DNA from: an uncultured Eubacterium sp.
Lineage (GTDB): Bacteria > Bacillota > Clostridia > Oscillospirales > Acutalibacteraceae
Direction of reading: 5' to 3'
Assembly (NCBI GenBank): GCA_945980015.1
Contig: CAMFQI010000017.1
Span: 1-10,030, forward strand
DNA length: 10,030 nt
In this document: positions 1 to 6,374 of the stretch, piece by piece
Position numbering within the stretch: the stretch's first letter is position 1
Layout of the letters: each line of letters begins with the position of its first letter
Notes under the pieces: model-generated
What the model was told of the DNA's origin: nothing
Seen by the model: only the letters and a program-made list of their open reading frames with translations
The model's database searches: none
Made by a program: the position numbers and the translations under genes

Positions 1-40
1 ATTATTATGTGGTAAAATAGAAAAGACAAGGAGAATGAAT

Positions 41-850
41 ATGAAGTATAAGAATATAATTGACACTCACACCCATTCAATTAATTCGTTCGACGGAAAT
101 CACAGTTGTATTGAGCTTTGCAAAGGAATAATTGAAAATGACGGTATTGGCATTGCAATAACCGACCATTGTGATATTGACGGTATGAAGAATGATTGCT
201 GGGAATTTGAGGATAAGCAATTTGATGAAGTGACGCAGGCAAAGGAATTATTTGCAAATAAGCTTACTGTATATCACGGAGTCGAGCTTGGACAGGGAAT
301 ATACGAAAAAGAATTATCGGAAAAATTTTTGGCAAAATACGATTTCGATTTTGTACTTGGCTCCGTTCATAATCTAAAGGATATGGAGGATTTCTATTTT
401 TTAGATTATTCAAAATACGATATTTATGAGCTTCTTAACGACTATTTTTATGCATTGCTTGACTTGGTAAAATGGAATGTTACGGACAGTCTTGCACATT
501 TAACTTATCCGTTAAGATATATTGTTGCACGAGAACATATAGACGTTGATTTAACACGCTTTGATGACATTATTGATGAAATTTTCAAAACGCTGATAGA
601 TAACGAAAAAGCATTAGAGCTTAATGTTTCGGGTCTTTCAATGGATATGAAGGACACTTTACCAAATAAGGCTTATATAAAGCGATTTCGTGATATGGGC
701 GGAAAGTATGTTACAGTAGGTTCCGATTCGCATTTTGCGTCTAAGGTATGCACCAATATTGATAAGGGATATAAAATACTTTTAGACTGCGGCTACACTC
801 ATTTTACTGTATTTGAGAAAAGACAGCCGAAGCTGATTGAAATTAGATAG
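41..850 (+). CDS. PHP-domain phosphatase, HisJ (histidinol-phosphatase) type
   Basis: A 269-residue PHP-superfamily metal-dependent phosphoesterase of the HisJ type, the family that removes phosphate from L-histidinol phosphate in histidine synthesis; cytoplasmic. Metal-ligand motifs run in the expected order: DTHTH (D8, H10, H12), TDH (D42, H43), HGVE (H79, E82), GSVH (H110), AHLTYP (H153), ELNVSG (E193) and GSDSH (D229, H231). Length matches the family (about 260-280). An in-frame ATG at 35 lies one base after the AAGGAG site (28-33), too close; the ATG at 41 has a 7-base spacing and is chosen. It is the first gene of a likely operon with an Lrp regulator and an aminotransferase. No other his genes are visible, so the physiological substrate is uncertain; other phosphate monoesters are possible. 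Family call is firm, the histidinol phosphate substrate is inferred. Confidence 0.85.
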   Translation: MKYKNIIDTHTHSINSFDGNHSCIELCKGIIENDGIGIAITDHCDIDGMKNDCWEFEDKQFDEVTQAKELFANKLTVYHGVELGQGIYEKELSEKFLAKYDFDFVLGSVHNLKDMEDFYFLDYSKYDIYELLNDYFYALLDLVKWNVTDSLAHLTYPLRYIVAREHIDVDLTRFDDIIDEIFKTLIDNEKALELNVSGLSMDMKDTLPNKAYIKRFRDMGGKYVTVGSDSHFASKVCTNIDKGYKILLDCGYTHFTVFEKRQPKLIEIR

Positions 851-853
851 GAG
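847..853 (+). promoter_or_regulatory. Ribosome-binding site overlapping the PHP gene stop
   Basis: The AGGAG-like site (TAGGAG) overlaps the TAG stop (848-850) of the PHP gene and sits 6 bases before the ATG at 860. This supports that start and suggests translational coupling with the regulator gene. Confidence 0.6.
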
Positions 854-859
854 ACAAAA

Positions 860-1339
860 ATGGACAGATTATTATACTTACTTGAAACAAATCCAAGACT
901 TACGAACGCCGAGCTTGCAGTAATGCTTGGAGTAACGGAAGAACAGGTTGAAGAACAAATAAAGCTTTATGAGGATAGCGGTGTAATTAAGGGATATAGA
1001 GCTATTATTGACAAGGACAAGGTTCACGCACAATCGTGTACCGCTTTAATTGAAATTAAGGTACACCCAAAATTCGGTAACGGTTTTGATGAGGTTGCAG
1101 AAAAAATTGCTTCTCTCGAAGAGGTTGAAAGCATATATCTTGTAAGCGGCGGATATGACCTTTGCTGTATTGTTGAAAATAAATCCTTTGAGGAGGTTGC
1201 AATGTTTGTTGTTAAAAGACTTTCTCCCATACAGGATGTTGTTTCAACCTCAACAAACTTTATTTTGAAAAAGTACAAGGAACAGGGCGTGAATTTCTCC
1301 GAAGCATCTGTTGATGACAGGGGGACTTACTCACTGTGA
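860..1339 (+). CDS. Lrp/AsnC family transcriptional regulator
   Basis: A 159-residue feast/famine regulator. Residues about 5-50 form the winged helix-turn-helix (NPRLTNAELAVMLGV, then a recognition helix and the GVIKGYRAIID wing). Residues about 58-140 form the RAM ligand-binding and oligomerisation domain, with the conserved SGGYDLCCIV segment (96-105) where effector amino acids usually bind. Length is normal for the family. It overlaps the aminotransferase start by 4 bases, a tight coupling. An Lrp regulator next to a class I aminotransferase recalls the alaR-alaT (yugG-yugH) pair of Bacillus subtilis, so control of its own operon by an amino acid such as alanine is a reasonable inference. 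I did not find a clear operator, because the upstream promoter lies outside the window. Confidence 0.9.
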   Translation: MDRLLYLLETNPRLTNAELAVMLGVTEEQVEEQIKLYEDSGVIKGYRAIIDKDKVHAQSCTALIEIKVHPKFGNGFDEVAEKIASLEEVESIYLVSGGYDLCCIVENKSFEEVAMFVVKRLSPIQDVVSTSTNFILKKYKEQGVNFSEASVDDRGTYSL

Positions 1340-2523
1340 TTAATTACGAAAATTATTTGAACAAACGACTTGTTGATGTAAAGCCGTCTGGAATAAGAAA
1401 GTTTTTTGCAATTGCTGAGGAAATGGATAATGTAATTTCTCTAGGTGTAGGTGAGCCTGATTTTCTCACTCCGTGGCACATAAGACAACAGGGAATTGAC
1501 TTTCTTGAAAAAGGCTCAACAAGATATACGGCAAATGCCGGACTTATTGAACTAAGACAGGAAATATCAAGATACTATGCAAGAAAATATCTTGTAAAAT
1601 ATAATGAAAATAATGAAATCCTGGTAACAGTCGGAGGCAGTGAGGGCATCGATATGGCAATAAGAGCTATCGTCGAAGAAGGTGACGAGGTTCTTGTTGT
1701 GGAGCCGTCATTTGTCTGCTACAAGCCGATTATTGAGGTTTCAGGCGGAAAGGCTGTTACATTGACAACTTATGAAGAGGACGATTTCAGACTCACTGCA
1801 CAAGCGCTTAAGCAAGCGATAACACCAAAAACGAAAGCCCTCATTTTCCCATATCCGAACAATCCGACAGGTGCAATAATGAACGAGGAGCAATTAAAGG
1901 AAATTGCAAAAGTAATAATTGACAACAACTTGCTCGTTATTTCCGACGAGATATACAGCGAGCTTACCTACACCCCGCAGGGACACATTTCGATTGCATC
2001 TATTAACGGTATGCAGGAGCGCACGATAGTTATTAACGGCTTTTCAAAATCGTATTCCATGACAGGATGGAGATTGGGTTATGCGTTGGGTCCTGCGCCG
2101 ATAATTGAGCAGATGACGAAGCTTCATCAATTTGCGATTATGTCGGCTCCTACCAATTCTCAATATGCCGCAATTGAAGCGTTGAGAAACGGCGACGCCG
2201 ATATTTCAAAAATGGTTATGGATTACGATATGAGACGCAGATATACGGTTGACGCATTTAACAAAATCGGACTTAATTGCTTTGAGCCGAAGGGTGCATT
2301 TTATGTATTTCCTTGTATAAAATCCACAGGTCTTTCAAGCGACGAATTTTGCGAAAGACTTATTAGAGAAAAAAAGGTTGCCGTAGTACCCGGAAGCGCA
2401 TTCGGTGAGTGCGGTGAGGGATTTATAAGGGCATCCTACTGCTATTCAATAAAAAACATCAAAGAAGCAATAAACAGAATAGGTGAATTTGTCAGGGAAT
2501 TAGAAAATGAAAATAAAGGTTAA
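1336..2523 (+). CDS. Class I/II PLP-dependent aminotransferase (AlaT/PatA/AspC-like)
   Basis: A 395-residue fold-type I aminotransferase, the normal length. Visible landmarks: SGIRKFF near the N-terminus (18-24), the GEPDF substrate loop (39-43), PNNPTG with N176 (174-179), SDEIY with D204 and Y207 that hold the PLP ring, the Schiff-base lysine K238 in FSKSYSMTGWRLGY, and the carboxylate-binding R365 in GFIRASY. It should transfer an amino group between an amino acid and 2-oxoglutarate or pyruvate in the cytoplasm. The donor cannot be fixed from sequence; alanine, aspartate and aromatic amino acids are all possible. The start is GTG at 1336, with GACAGGGGG upstream (about 1317-1324). The GTGA overlaps the TGA stop of the Lrp gene, and the 3' end overlaps ispE by 17 bases. 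Confidence 0.9.
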   Translation: MINYENYLNKRLVDVKPSGIRKFFAIAEEMDNVISLGVGEPDFLTPWHIRQQGIDFLEKGSTRYTANAGLIELRQEISRYYARKYLVKYNENNEILVTVGGSEGIDMAIRAIVEEGDEVLVVEPSFVCYKPIIEVSGGKAVTLTTYEEDDFRLTAQALKQAITPKTKALIFPYPNNPTGAIMNEEQLKEIAKVIIDNNLLVISDEIYSELTYTPQGHISIASINGMQERTIVINGFSKSYSMTGWRLGYALGPAPIIEQMTKLHQFAIMSAPTNSQYAAIEALRNGDADISKMVMDYDMRRRYTVDAFNKIGLNCFEPKGAFYVFPCIKSTGLSSDEFCERLIREKKVAVVPGSAFGECGEGFIRASYCYSIKNIKEAINRIGEFVRELENENKG

Positions 2524-3391
2524 AGCATACGCAAAAATTAATTTACTTCTTGATATTGTATCAACCAGAACGGACGGCTATCATGATTTATTTATGATAA
2601 TGCAGTCTGTCGGAATTTACGATACAGTAACAGTGGAAAAAACAAAGGGCAACAAAATCACGCTCTCGTGCAATATTGACGGAATTCCGCTTGATGAACA
2701 TAATATTGCACATAAGGCGGCAACTGCGTTTTTTAATGCACAGGGCATAAAGAAAAACAAAGGTGTTCATATTGATATTCAAAAGAGAATACCTCACGCC
2801 GCCGGTCTTGCAGGAGGAAGCGCCGACGGTGCTGCAGTTATTGTTGCGCTTAATGAAATGTTTAATACCGGATTATCTCAAAAAGAGCTATGTAAAATCG
2901 GCGTTAAGGTCGGTGCGGATTTACCGTTTTGTATAACAGGCGGAACTCTTCTTGCACAGGGAATAGGGGATTGTCTTTGTAATGTTAAGCCGCTGAAAAA
3001 ATGCTTTGTTTTACTCGCAAAGCCCGATTATTCTGTTAATACCGGAAAGGCTTATTCGGAATTTGACAAAAACGGAAAGCTTCATACACCCGATAAATTA
3101 GGTATGCTTTATGCAATTCAGTCCCGTGATTTGACTGCAATAAGTCAAAAAATGGAAAATGTATTTGAGCAGTTTATCGAAGTACCGAACAGAATTGAAA
3201 TAAAAGAAGCAATGCGAAGCGAAAACGCATTGGGTGTTTGTATGAGCGGATCTGGTCCTACTGTTTTCGGAATTTTTGAGAATAAATCAGACGCAGAAAA
3301 CGCCGCTGAAAAATTGAAAAGCTATGCAAAGGATATTTGTATTTGCACACCTGTATCTAAAGGCTGCAAAATTTGTGAAATAACAGAATAA
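2507..3391 (+). CDS. ispE: 4-diphosphocytidyl-2-C-methyl-D-erythritol kinase
   Basis: IspE phosphorylates the 2-hydroxyl of CDP-methylerythritol with ATP, a middle step of the MEP route to isopentenyl diphosphate. The 294-residue protein has the complete GHMP-kinase pattern: N-terminal KAYAKINLLLDI with catalytic K10, the glycine-rich ATP loop PHAAGLAGGSADGAA (96-110), GADLPF with catalytic D138, and the C-terminal MSGSGPTVF loop (246-254). The ATG at 2507 has an AGGGA site 8 bases upstream (2494-2498), inside the aminotransferase gene, and overlaps it by 17 bases. The gene ends just before a terminator hairpin, so it is probably last in the operon. The enzyme call is secure, and the presence of ispE implies that this organism uses the MEP pathway. 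Confidence 0.96.
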   Translation: MKIKVKAYAKINLLLDIVSTRTDGYHDLFMIMQSVGIYDTVTVEKTKGNKITLSCNIDGIPLDEHNIAHKAATAFFNAQGIKKNKGVHIDIQKRIPHAAGLAGGSADGAAVIVALNEMFNTGLSQKELCKIGVKVGADLPFCITGGTLLAQGIGDCLCNVKPLKKCFVLLAKPDYSVNTGKAYSEFDKNGKLHTPDKLGMLYAIQSRDLTAISQKMENVFEQFIEVPNRIEIKEAMRSENALGVCMSGSGPTVFGIFENKSDAENAAEKLKSYAKDICICTPVSKGCKICEITE

Positions 3392-3397
3392 AAATGT

Positions 3398-3437
3398 AAA
3401 AACCTGCCAATCTTGTTTTTGAAAGGCAGGTTTTTCT
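3398..3437 (+). terminator. Rho-independent terminator after ispE
   Basis: Inverted repeat with 11-base arms (AAAAACCTGCC at 3398-3408, GGCAGGTTTTT at 3425-3435), a 16-base loop and a U-rich end (TTTTTCT). The GC-rich core is CCTGCC/GGCAGG. It lies 7 bases after the ispE stop and ends directly at the spoIIR start codon. Its 3' arm also supplies the only purine-rich ribosome-binding site for spoIIR. Confidence 0.8.
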
Positions 3438-4028
3438 ATGAGAAAACTAAAAATTTTTATTCCGATTTTTTTAATTTTATTACTTATTTCCGGCATTGCA
3501 AAGCCTATTATAACAAGCGAAAGCATAAGCCAAAAGGTTTTTAGGCTTCATATACTTGCAAACAGTGATTCACAGCATGATCAAAATTTGAAGCTGCTTG
3601 TAAAAGACGAAATTCTAAAATTGTCCACTGAGCTTTTTACAGATGCAAAATCAGTTAATGACGCAAGGCATATTGCTGAGGATAATATAAAAGCATTTGA
3701 AAACACTGCACAACAGGTAGTTGAAGCTAACGGATATTCTTATAATATCAGTGTAACGACTGACAAAGAATATTTTAACACACGTGAATATGACGGATTT
3801 ATTATGCCGGCAGGGGAGTACAACACCCTAAAAATAATTATCGGAAACGGCGAGGGGCATAATTGGTGGTGTGTTATGTATCCGAGTGTTTGTATAAGCG
3901 GATGCACGGACGATTTTGATGAAATAATGAATGATGAAGAAAAAGAAATGCTGACATCCTCAAAATTTATTCCGAAATTCAAAATAATAGAAATTTACGA
4001 ACGCATAAAAAATAAAATTTTATCTTGA
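3438..4028 (+). CDS. spoIIR: Stage II sporulation protein R (SpoIIR)
   Basis: SpoIIR is the forespore-made, secreted signal that triggers SpoIIGA to process pro-sigma-E in the mother cell. The 196-residue protein starts with a basic stretch and one hydrophobic segment (about 5-22), fitting export or a membrane anchor, then shows family hallmarks: RLHILANSDS (36-45), the paired LK..VKDEIL helix, PAGEY (124-128) and GHNWWCVMYPSVC (140-152). It is somewhat shorter than the B. subtilis protein. The ATG at 3438 is preceded by AAAGG/CAGG (3422-3430), which is also the 3' arm of the ispE terminator. In known sporeformers transcription is by sigma-F; I did not find a convincing sigma-F promoter in the ispE 3' end. 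The TGA stop lies inside the -35 box of the tRNA promoter. Confidence 0.95.
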   Translation: MRKLKIFIPIFLILLLISGIAKPIITSESISQKVFRLHILANSDSQHDQNLKLLVKDEILKLSTELFTDAKSVNDARHIAEDNIKAFENTAQQVVEANGYSYNISVTTDKEYFNTREYDGFIMPAGEYNTLKIIIGNGEGHNWWCVMYPSVCISGCTDDFDEIMNDEEKEMLTSSKFIPKFKIIEIYERIKNKILS

Positions 4029-4053
4029 CATTATGACAAAAATCAATTAATAT
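4025..4053 (+). promoter_or_regulatory. Sigma-A-type promoter for the tRNA-Leu pair
   Basis: Perfect -35 TTGACA (4025-4030), a 17-base spacer and -10 TAATAT (4048-4053). The predicted transcription start is near 4060, about 5 bases before the mature 5' end of the first tRNA. The -35 box contains the spoIIR TGA stop (4026-4028). An alternative -10, TATATA at 4051-4056, would give a 20-base spacer and is less likely. Confidence 0.75.
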
Positions 4054-4064
4054 ATATGTGTTGT

Positions 4065-4151
4065 GCTGGTGTGGCGAAATCGGCAGACGCAAGGGACTTA
4101 AAATCCCTCGGTAGCAATACCGTACCGGTTCAAGTCCGGTCACCAGCACCA
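4065..4151 (+). tRNA. tRNA-Leu (anticodon UAA)
   Basis: Class II tRNA of 87 bases. The acceptor stem GCTGGTG (4065-4071) pairs with CACCAGC (4141-4147), followed by discriminator A4148 and an encoded CCA (4149-4151). The anticodon stem is AGGGA/TCCCT (4092-4096, 4104-4108) with loop CTTAAAA, giving anticodon TAA at 4099-4101. The long variable arm CGGTA-GCAA-TACCG (4109-4122) and A73 are leucine identity features. The T arm is ACCGG/CCGGT with TTCAAGT. It decodes UUA and probably UUG by wobble, and is transcribed with the next tRNA. Confidence 0.97.
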
Positions 4152-4156
4152 TCATT

Positions 4157-4243
4157 GCCGGCGTGATGGAATTGGCAGACGTGCTGGACTCAAAATCCAG
4201 TCCTGGCAACAGGGTGCGGGTTCGACCCCCGCCGCCGGCACCA
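4157..4243 (+). tRNA. tRNA-Leu (anticodon CAA)
   Basis: Class II tRNA of 87 bases. The acceptor stem GCCGGCG (4157-4163) pairs with CGCCGGC (4233-4239), followed by A4240 and an encoded CCA (4241-4243). The anticodon stem is CTGGA/TCCAG with loop CTCAAAA, giving anticodon CAA at 4191-4193, which reads UUG. The variable arm pairs CCTG/CAGG around GCAA (4202-4213). The T arm is GCGGG/CCCGC (4216-4232). It lies 5 bases after the UAA isoacceptor, so the two are surely cotranscribed and cover the UUA/UUG half-box. Confidence 0.97.
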
Positions 4244-4277
4244 AAATCCCCAAAGACATTGCCTTTGGGGATTTTTT
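4244..4277 (+). terminator. Rho-independent terminator after the tRNA pair
   Basis: A 12-base-pair stem (AAATCCCCAAAG at 4244-4255 with CTTTGGGGATTT at 4263-4274), a 7-base loop and a run of six T (4272-4277). It begins directly after the CCA of the second tRNA. On the minus strand the same hairpin is followed by only TTTT, so it may also act weakly for the convergent PHP gene, which stops at 4285. Confidence 0.9.
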
Positions 4278-4284
4278 GTACTGA

Positions 4285-5277
4285 TCATTCTATCCATATC
4301 GGATTTGTGAATGCCCAAAAAAGCTCGGGCATTTTTTTATTATTAATCTTTACACCTCTACTGCCTAAAAAGGTGTGCTCTGCAAAAGCAAAAATTCGTG
4401 AAAGAATAGGATTGAGTGTATAATCTATTTGCGCTCTAACAAATCCTTTTTCTTGAATTTTGACTCTTGCAGAGTATTTTTTATAATACTTATCTGCCAC
4501 AAATGAAAATATAATTCTATCATTGTTATAGATTTTTACTTTGTGTCCTTTTTTCAGCTTTGTAACGGTAATTTCTGCAATATCGCAATCGGAAAGCTTT
4601 ATGCTGCCTCCTATTTCCACATTACCGACTGATAAGAACAGCTTGCTTGATTTAGGTGAATTTGTCACAAAGCTTCTGCCTTGCTTTAACGCTATTAATA
4701 TCGCTTCGGGCGTCCTTTCCTGCGCAAGAACATATGTTGTCGGCATTGCAAGAAGCGGAATTGAAGCGTAGTCTCTATGATAATCAGAGCCTCCGACAGC
4801 CATAATTTTTCTGCCCTTTAATAATTGCTCAGACCACCATTTCAAATTTTTGACGTTATCACTATGCTGTATGGTGTTCCACACCTCAACCGTATCAAAG
4901 GGAAAATCATCCTTTTCGGTTCTGAACGGACAGTTAGAACAAAACGGGTGATTCAGAGAAATTACCGAGCCTGTTTCTTTGCATTTATCCACAAGTTCAA
5001 GATAATCTTGATGCGTTTTGATATCGTAAGGAGGCTCGACAGGAACTTTATTACCCCATACATTGATATGGCCTAAATAGTCGGTAAGCTCCTGCCCTTG
5101 AATAACAATTATATCACCCTCATCATAGCTTTTTTCAACAGTATTATAGTTATGATCCGTTATAATTGCATAATCAAGACCGATTTTTCTGCATTTTTCG
5201 ATTAACTTTTCTATTGGATATTTTCCGTCTGAATTCGTCGTATGTAAGTGCGTGTCGCCCTTGTACCATTTCGACAT
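4285..5277 (-). CDS. CehA/McbA-like PHP-domain metallohydrolase
   Basis: A 330-residue PHP-superfamily hydrolase. The N-terminal metal site shows GDTHLHT (D8, H10, H12), TDHN (D41, H42), QGQEL (E63), GHINVWG (H70), LNHP (H110) and GGSDYH (D165, H167). After residue about 210 comes a beta-rich C-terminal domain ending in FWAFTNPIWI, as in CehA/McbA-type members. Such proteins hydrolyse phosphate or other esters; the substrate here is unknown. There is no signal peptide, so it is probably cytoplasmic. An upstream in-frame GTG (5284-5286) is part of the AAGGTGG ribosome-binding site (5283-5289); the ATG at 5277, 5 bases after that site, is the better start. The site overlaps the stop of the dehydrogenase, so the two genes are coupled. 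Confidence 0.85.
   Translation of the reverse strand: MSKWYKGDTHLHTTNSDGKYPIEKLIEKCRKIGLDYAIITDHNYNTVEKSYDEGDIIVIQGQELTDYLGHINVWGNKVPVEPPYDIKTHQDYLELVDKCKETGSVISLNHPFCSNCPFRTEKDDFPFDTVEVWNTIQHSDNVKNLKWWSEQLLKGRKIMAVGGSDYHRDYASIPLLAMPTTYVLAQERTPEAILIALKQGRSFVTNSPKSSKLFLSVGNVEIGGSIKLSDCDIAEITVTKLKKGHKVKIYNNDRIIFSFVADKYYKKYSARVKIQEKGFVRAQIDYTLNPILSRIFAFAEHTFLGSRGVKINNKKMPELFWAFTNPIWIE
4310..4338 (+). terminator. Possible second (back-up) terminator inside the antisense PHP gene end
   Basis: On the plus strand AATGCCC (4310-4316) pairs with GGGCATT (4327-4333) around a 10-base loop, followed by seven T (4332-4338). It has the form of an intrinsic terminator for transcripts leaving the tRNAs, 33 bases beyond the first one. 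On the minus strand this stretch encodes the KKMPELFWAF end of the PHP protein, so it may be chance. Its direction is useful only for plus-strand transcription. Confidence 0.4.
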
Positions 5278-5287
5278 AATTACCACC

Positions 5288-6244
5288 TTATCTATTTACT
5301 ACATTTTGTGGTCTACCGTCAATAAATGCTTTTAGGTTTTCTTCAAGAATCCCGAGCAGTCTTTCTCTTGTTTCATAGGCTGCCCAGGCAATATGCGGAG
5401 TAATTATGCAATTTTTCGCAGACAAAAGGGGATTACTGCTTTTCGGAGGCTCAACGCCTAAAACATCCAAGCCTGCGCCGAGAATATCCCCGTTATTGAG
5501 GGCATTTGCTAAATCTTCTTCATTGACAACAGGACCTCTTGAGGTGTTAATGACTATAGCAGACTTTTTCATTAATGACAGTGCGGATTTATTAATAAGA
5601 TTTTCTGTTTGCGATGTTAACGGACAGTGACATGTAACAATATCACTGTTCTTGCAAAGATATTCAAAATCGCAAAACTCAACGTCACTGAAAATTTCAG
5701 GCTTCGGGTGAGGAGTAAAGACAAGAATTTTCATACCGAACGCCTTAGCTATATTTGAAACCCTTTGTCCGATTGAGCCAAATCCGACAATACCGATTGT
5801 TTTTGAATCTAGCTCGGTAAGAGGAGCCTTCCAAAAGCAAAAATCGGGACATTCAGTCCATTCGCCGTTATGAACTGCCTCGGAATGAAGCGAAACCTTA
5901 TTTGTAATCTGCAATATTAATGCAAAAACAAGCTGTGCTACTGCGTTTGTTGAATAAGCAGGAATGTTTGAAACAACAATTCCTCTTTTCTTTGCAGCCT
6001 CACAATCTACAACATTATATCCCGTTGACTGAAGACCTATATATTTCAAATTAGGAAGCTTGCCCATAATTTCGTCGGTTATAATGCATTTATTAACAAA
6101 CAGAACGTCTGCGTCCTTTGCTCTTTCAACAATTTCATCGGGCTTAGTCCTATCATAAACAACAACATCTCCGTATTGTCTAAAGGTATCCCAGCTTAAA
6201 TCACCCGGATTAGTTGTGTGAGCGTCAAGATTTACTATTTTCAT
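5288..6244 (-). CDS. D-2-hydroxyacid dehydrogenase (glycerate/hydroxypyruvate reductase-like)
   Basis: A 318-residue NAD(P)-dependent reductase that interconverts a 2-oxo acid and a D-2-hydroxy acid. The split substrate domain surrounds a Rossmann domain with GIVGFGSIG (151-159, GxGxxG). Catalytic residues are in place: R236 in NTSRGPVV, E265 in LDVLGVEPP and H284 in ITPHIAWA. The TPHIAWA ending resembles glycerate dehydrogenases (HprA type). After the second beta strand the sequence is VFTPHPKP (175-182), without the acidic residue that usually selects NAD, so NADP use is possible. A TTG at 6262 would extend the protein by 6 residues, but the AAAGGA site (6254-6259) fits the ATG at 6244 with a 9-base spacing. 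It is the first gene of a two-gene operon with the PHP hydrolase. Confidence 0.9.
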   Translation of the reverse strand: MKIVNLDAHTTNPGDLSWDTFRQYGDVVVYDRTKPDEIVERAKDADVLFVNKCIITDEIMGKLPNLKYIGLQSTGYNVVDCEAAKKRGIVVSNIPAYSTNAVAQLVFALILQITNKVSLHSEAVHNGEWTECPDFCFWKAPLTELDSKTIGIVGFGSIGQRVSNIAKAFGMKILVFTPHPKPEIFSDVEFCDFEYLCKNSDIVTCHCPLTSQTENLINKSALSLMKKSAIVINTSRGPVVNEEDLANALNNGDILGAGLDVLGVEPPKSSNPLLSAKNCIITPHIAWAAYETRERLLGILEENLKAFIDGRPQNVVNR

Positions 6245-6280
6245 ATTGTCAAATCCTTTCAATTATCCTTTACAGTACAA

Positions 6281-6309
6281 ATTATATCCCTTAATACACT
6301 TAAAATCAA
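6281..6309 (-). promoter_or_regulatory. Sigma-A-type promoter for the dehydrogenase-PHP operon
   Basis: Read on the minus strand: -35 TTGATT (6304-6309), a 17-base spacer and -10 TATAAT (6281-6286). It lies about 37 bases upstream of the ATG at 6244. Only 8 bases separate its -35 box from that of the divergent cwlD promoter. Confidence 0.7.
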
Positions 6310-6317
6310 CTAAATTG

Positions 6318-6346
6318 TTGAAAGATTAACAAATATATTGTATAAT
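6318..6346 (+). promoter_or_regulatory. Sigma-A-type promoter for cwlD-radA
   Basis: -35 TTGAAA (6318-6323), a 17-base spacer and -10 TATAAT (6341-6346), with a predicted start near 6353. cwlD is under sigma-E in B. subtilis. A sigma-E-like pair (ATATT at 6335-6339 and CATATTAAT at 6352-6360) is visible, but its 12-base spacer is short, so the vegetative promoter is the stronger call. Confidence 0.65.
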
Positions 6347-6374
6347 TACTGCATATTAATTATCGGTGGTAAAT

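Noticed and set aside
1..34. Promoter -10 (TAAAAT at 13-18) before the first gene
   Set aside because: The -35 region would lie outside the window, so it cannot be judged.
3979..4209. Minus-strand open frame containing VTGLEPVRYCYR
   Set aside because: It reads through the antisense of both leucine tRNAs; this type of frame is a common spurious prediction over tRNA genes.
4163..4423. Plus-strand open frame starting in the second tRNA (MMELADVLDSKSS)
   Set aside because: It is translated tRNA-Leu followed by the terminator and the antisense of the PHP gene.
41..5277. The two PHP proteins as a recent duplication
   Set aside because: They share only the superfamily metal motifs; length, C-terminal domains and other motifs differ (HisJ type versus CehA/McbA type).
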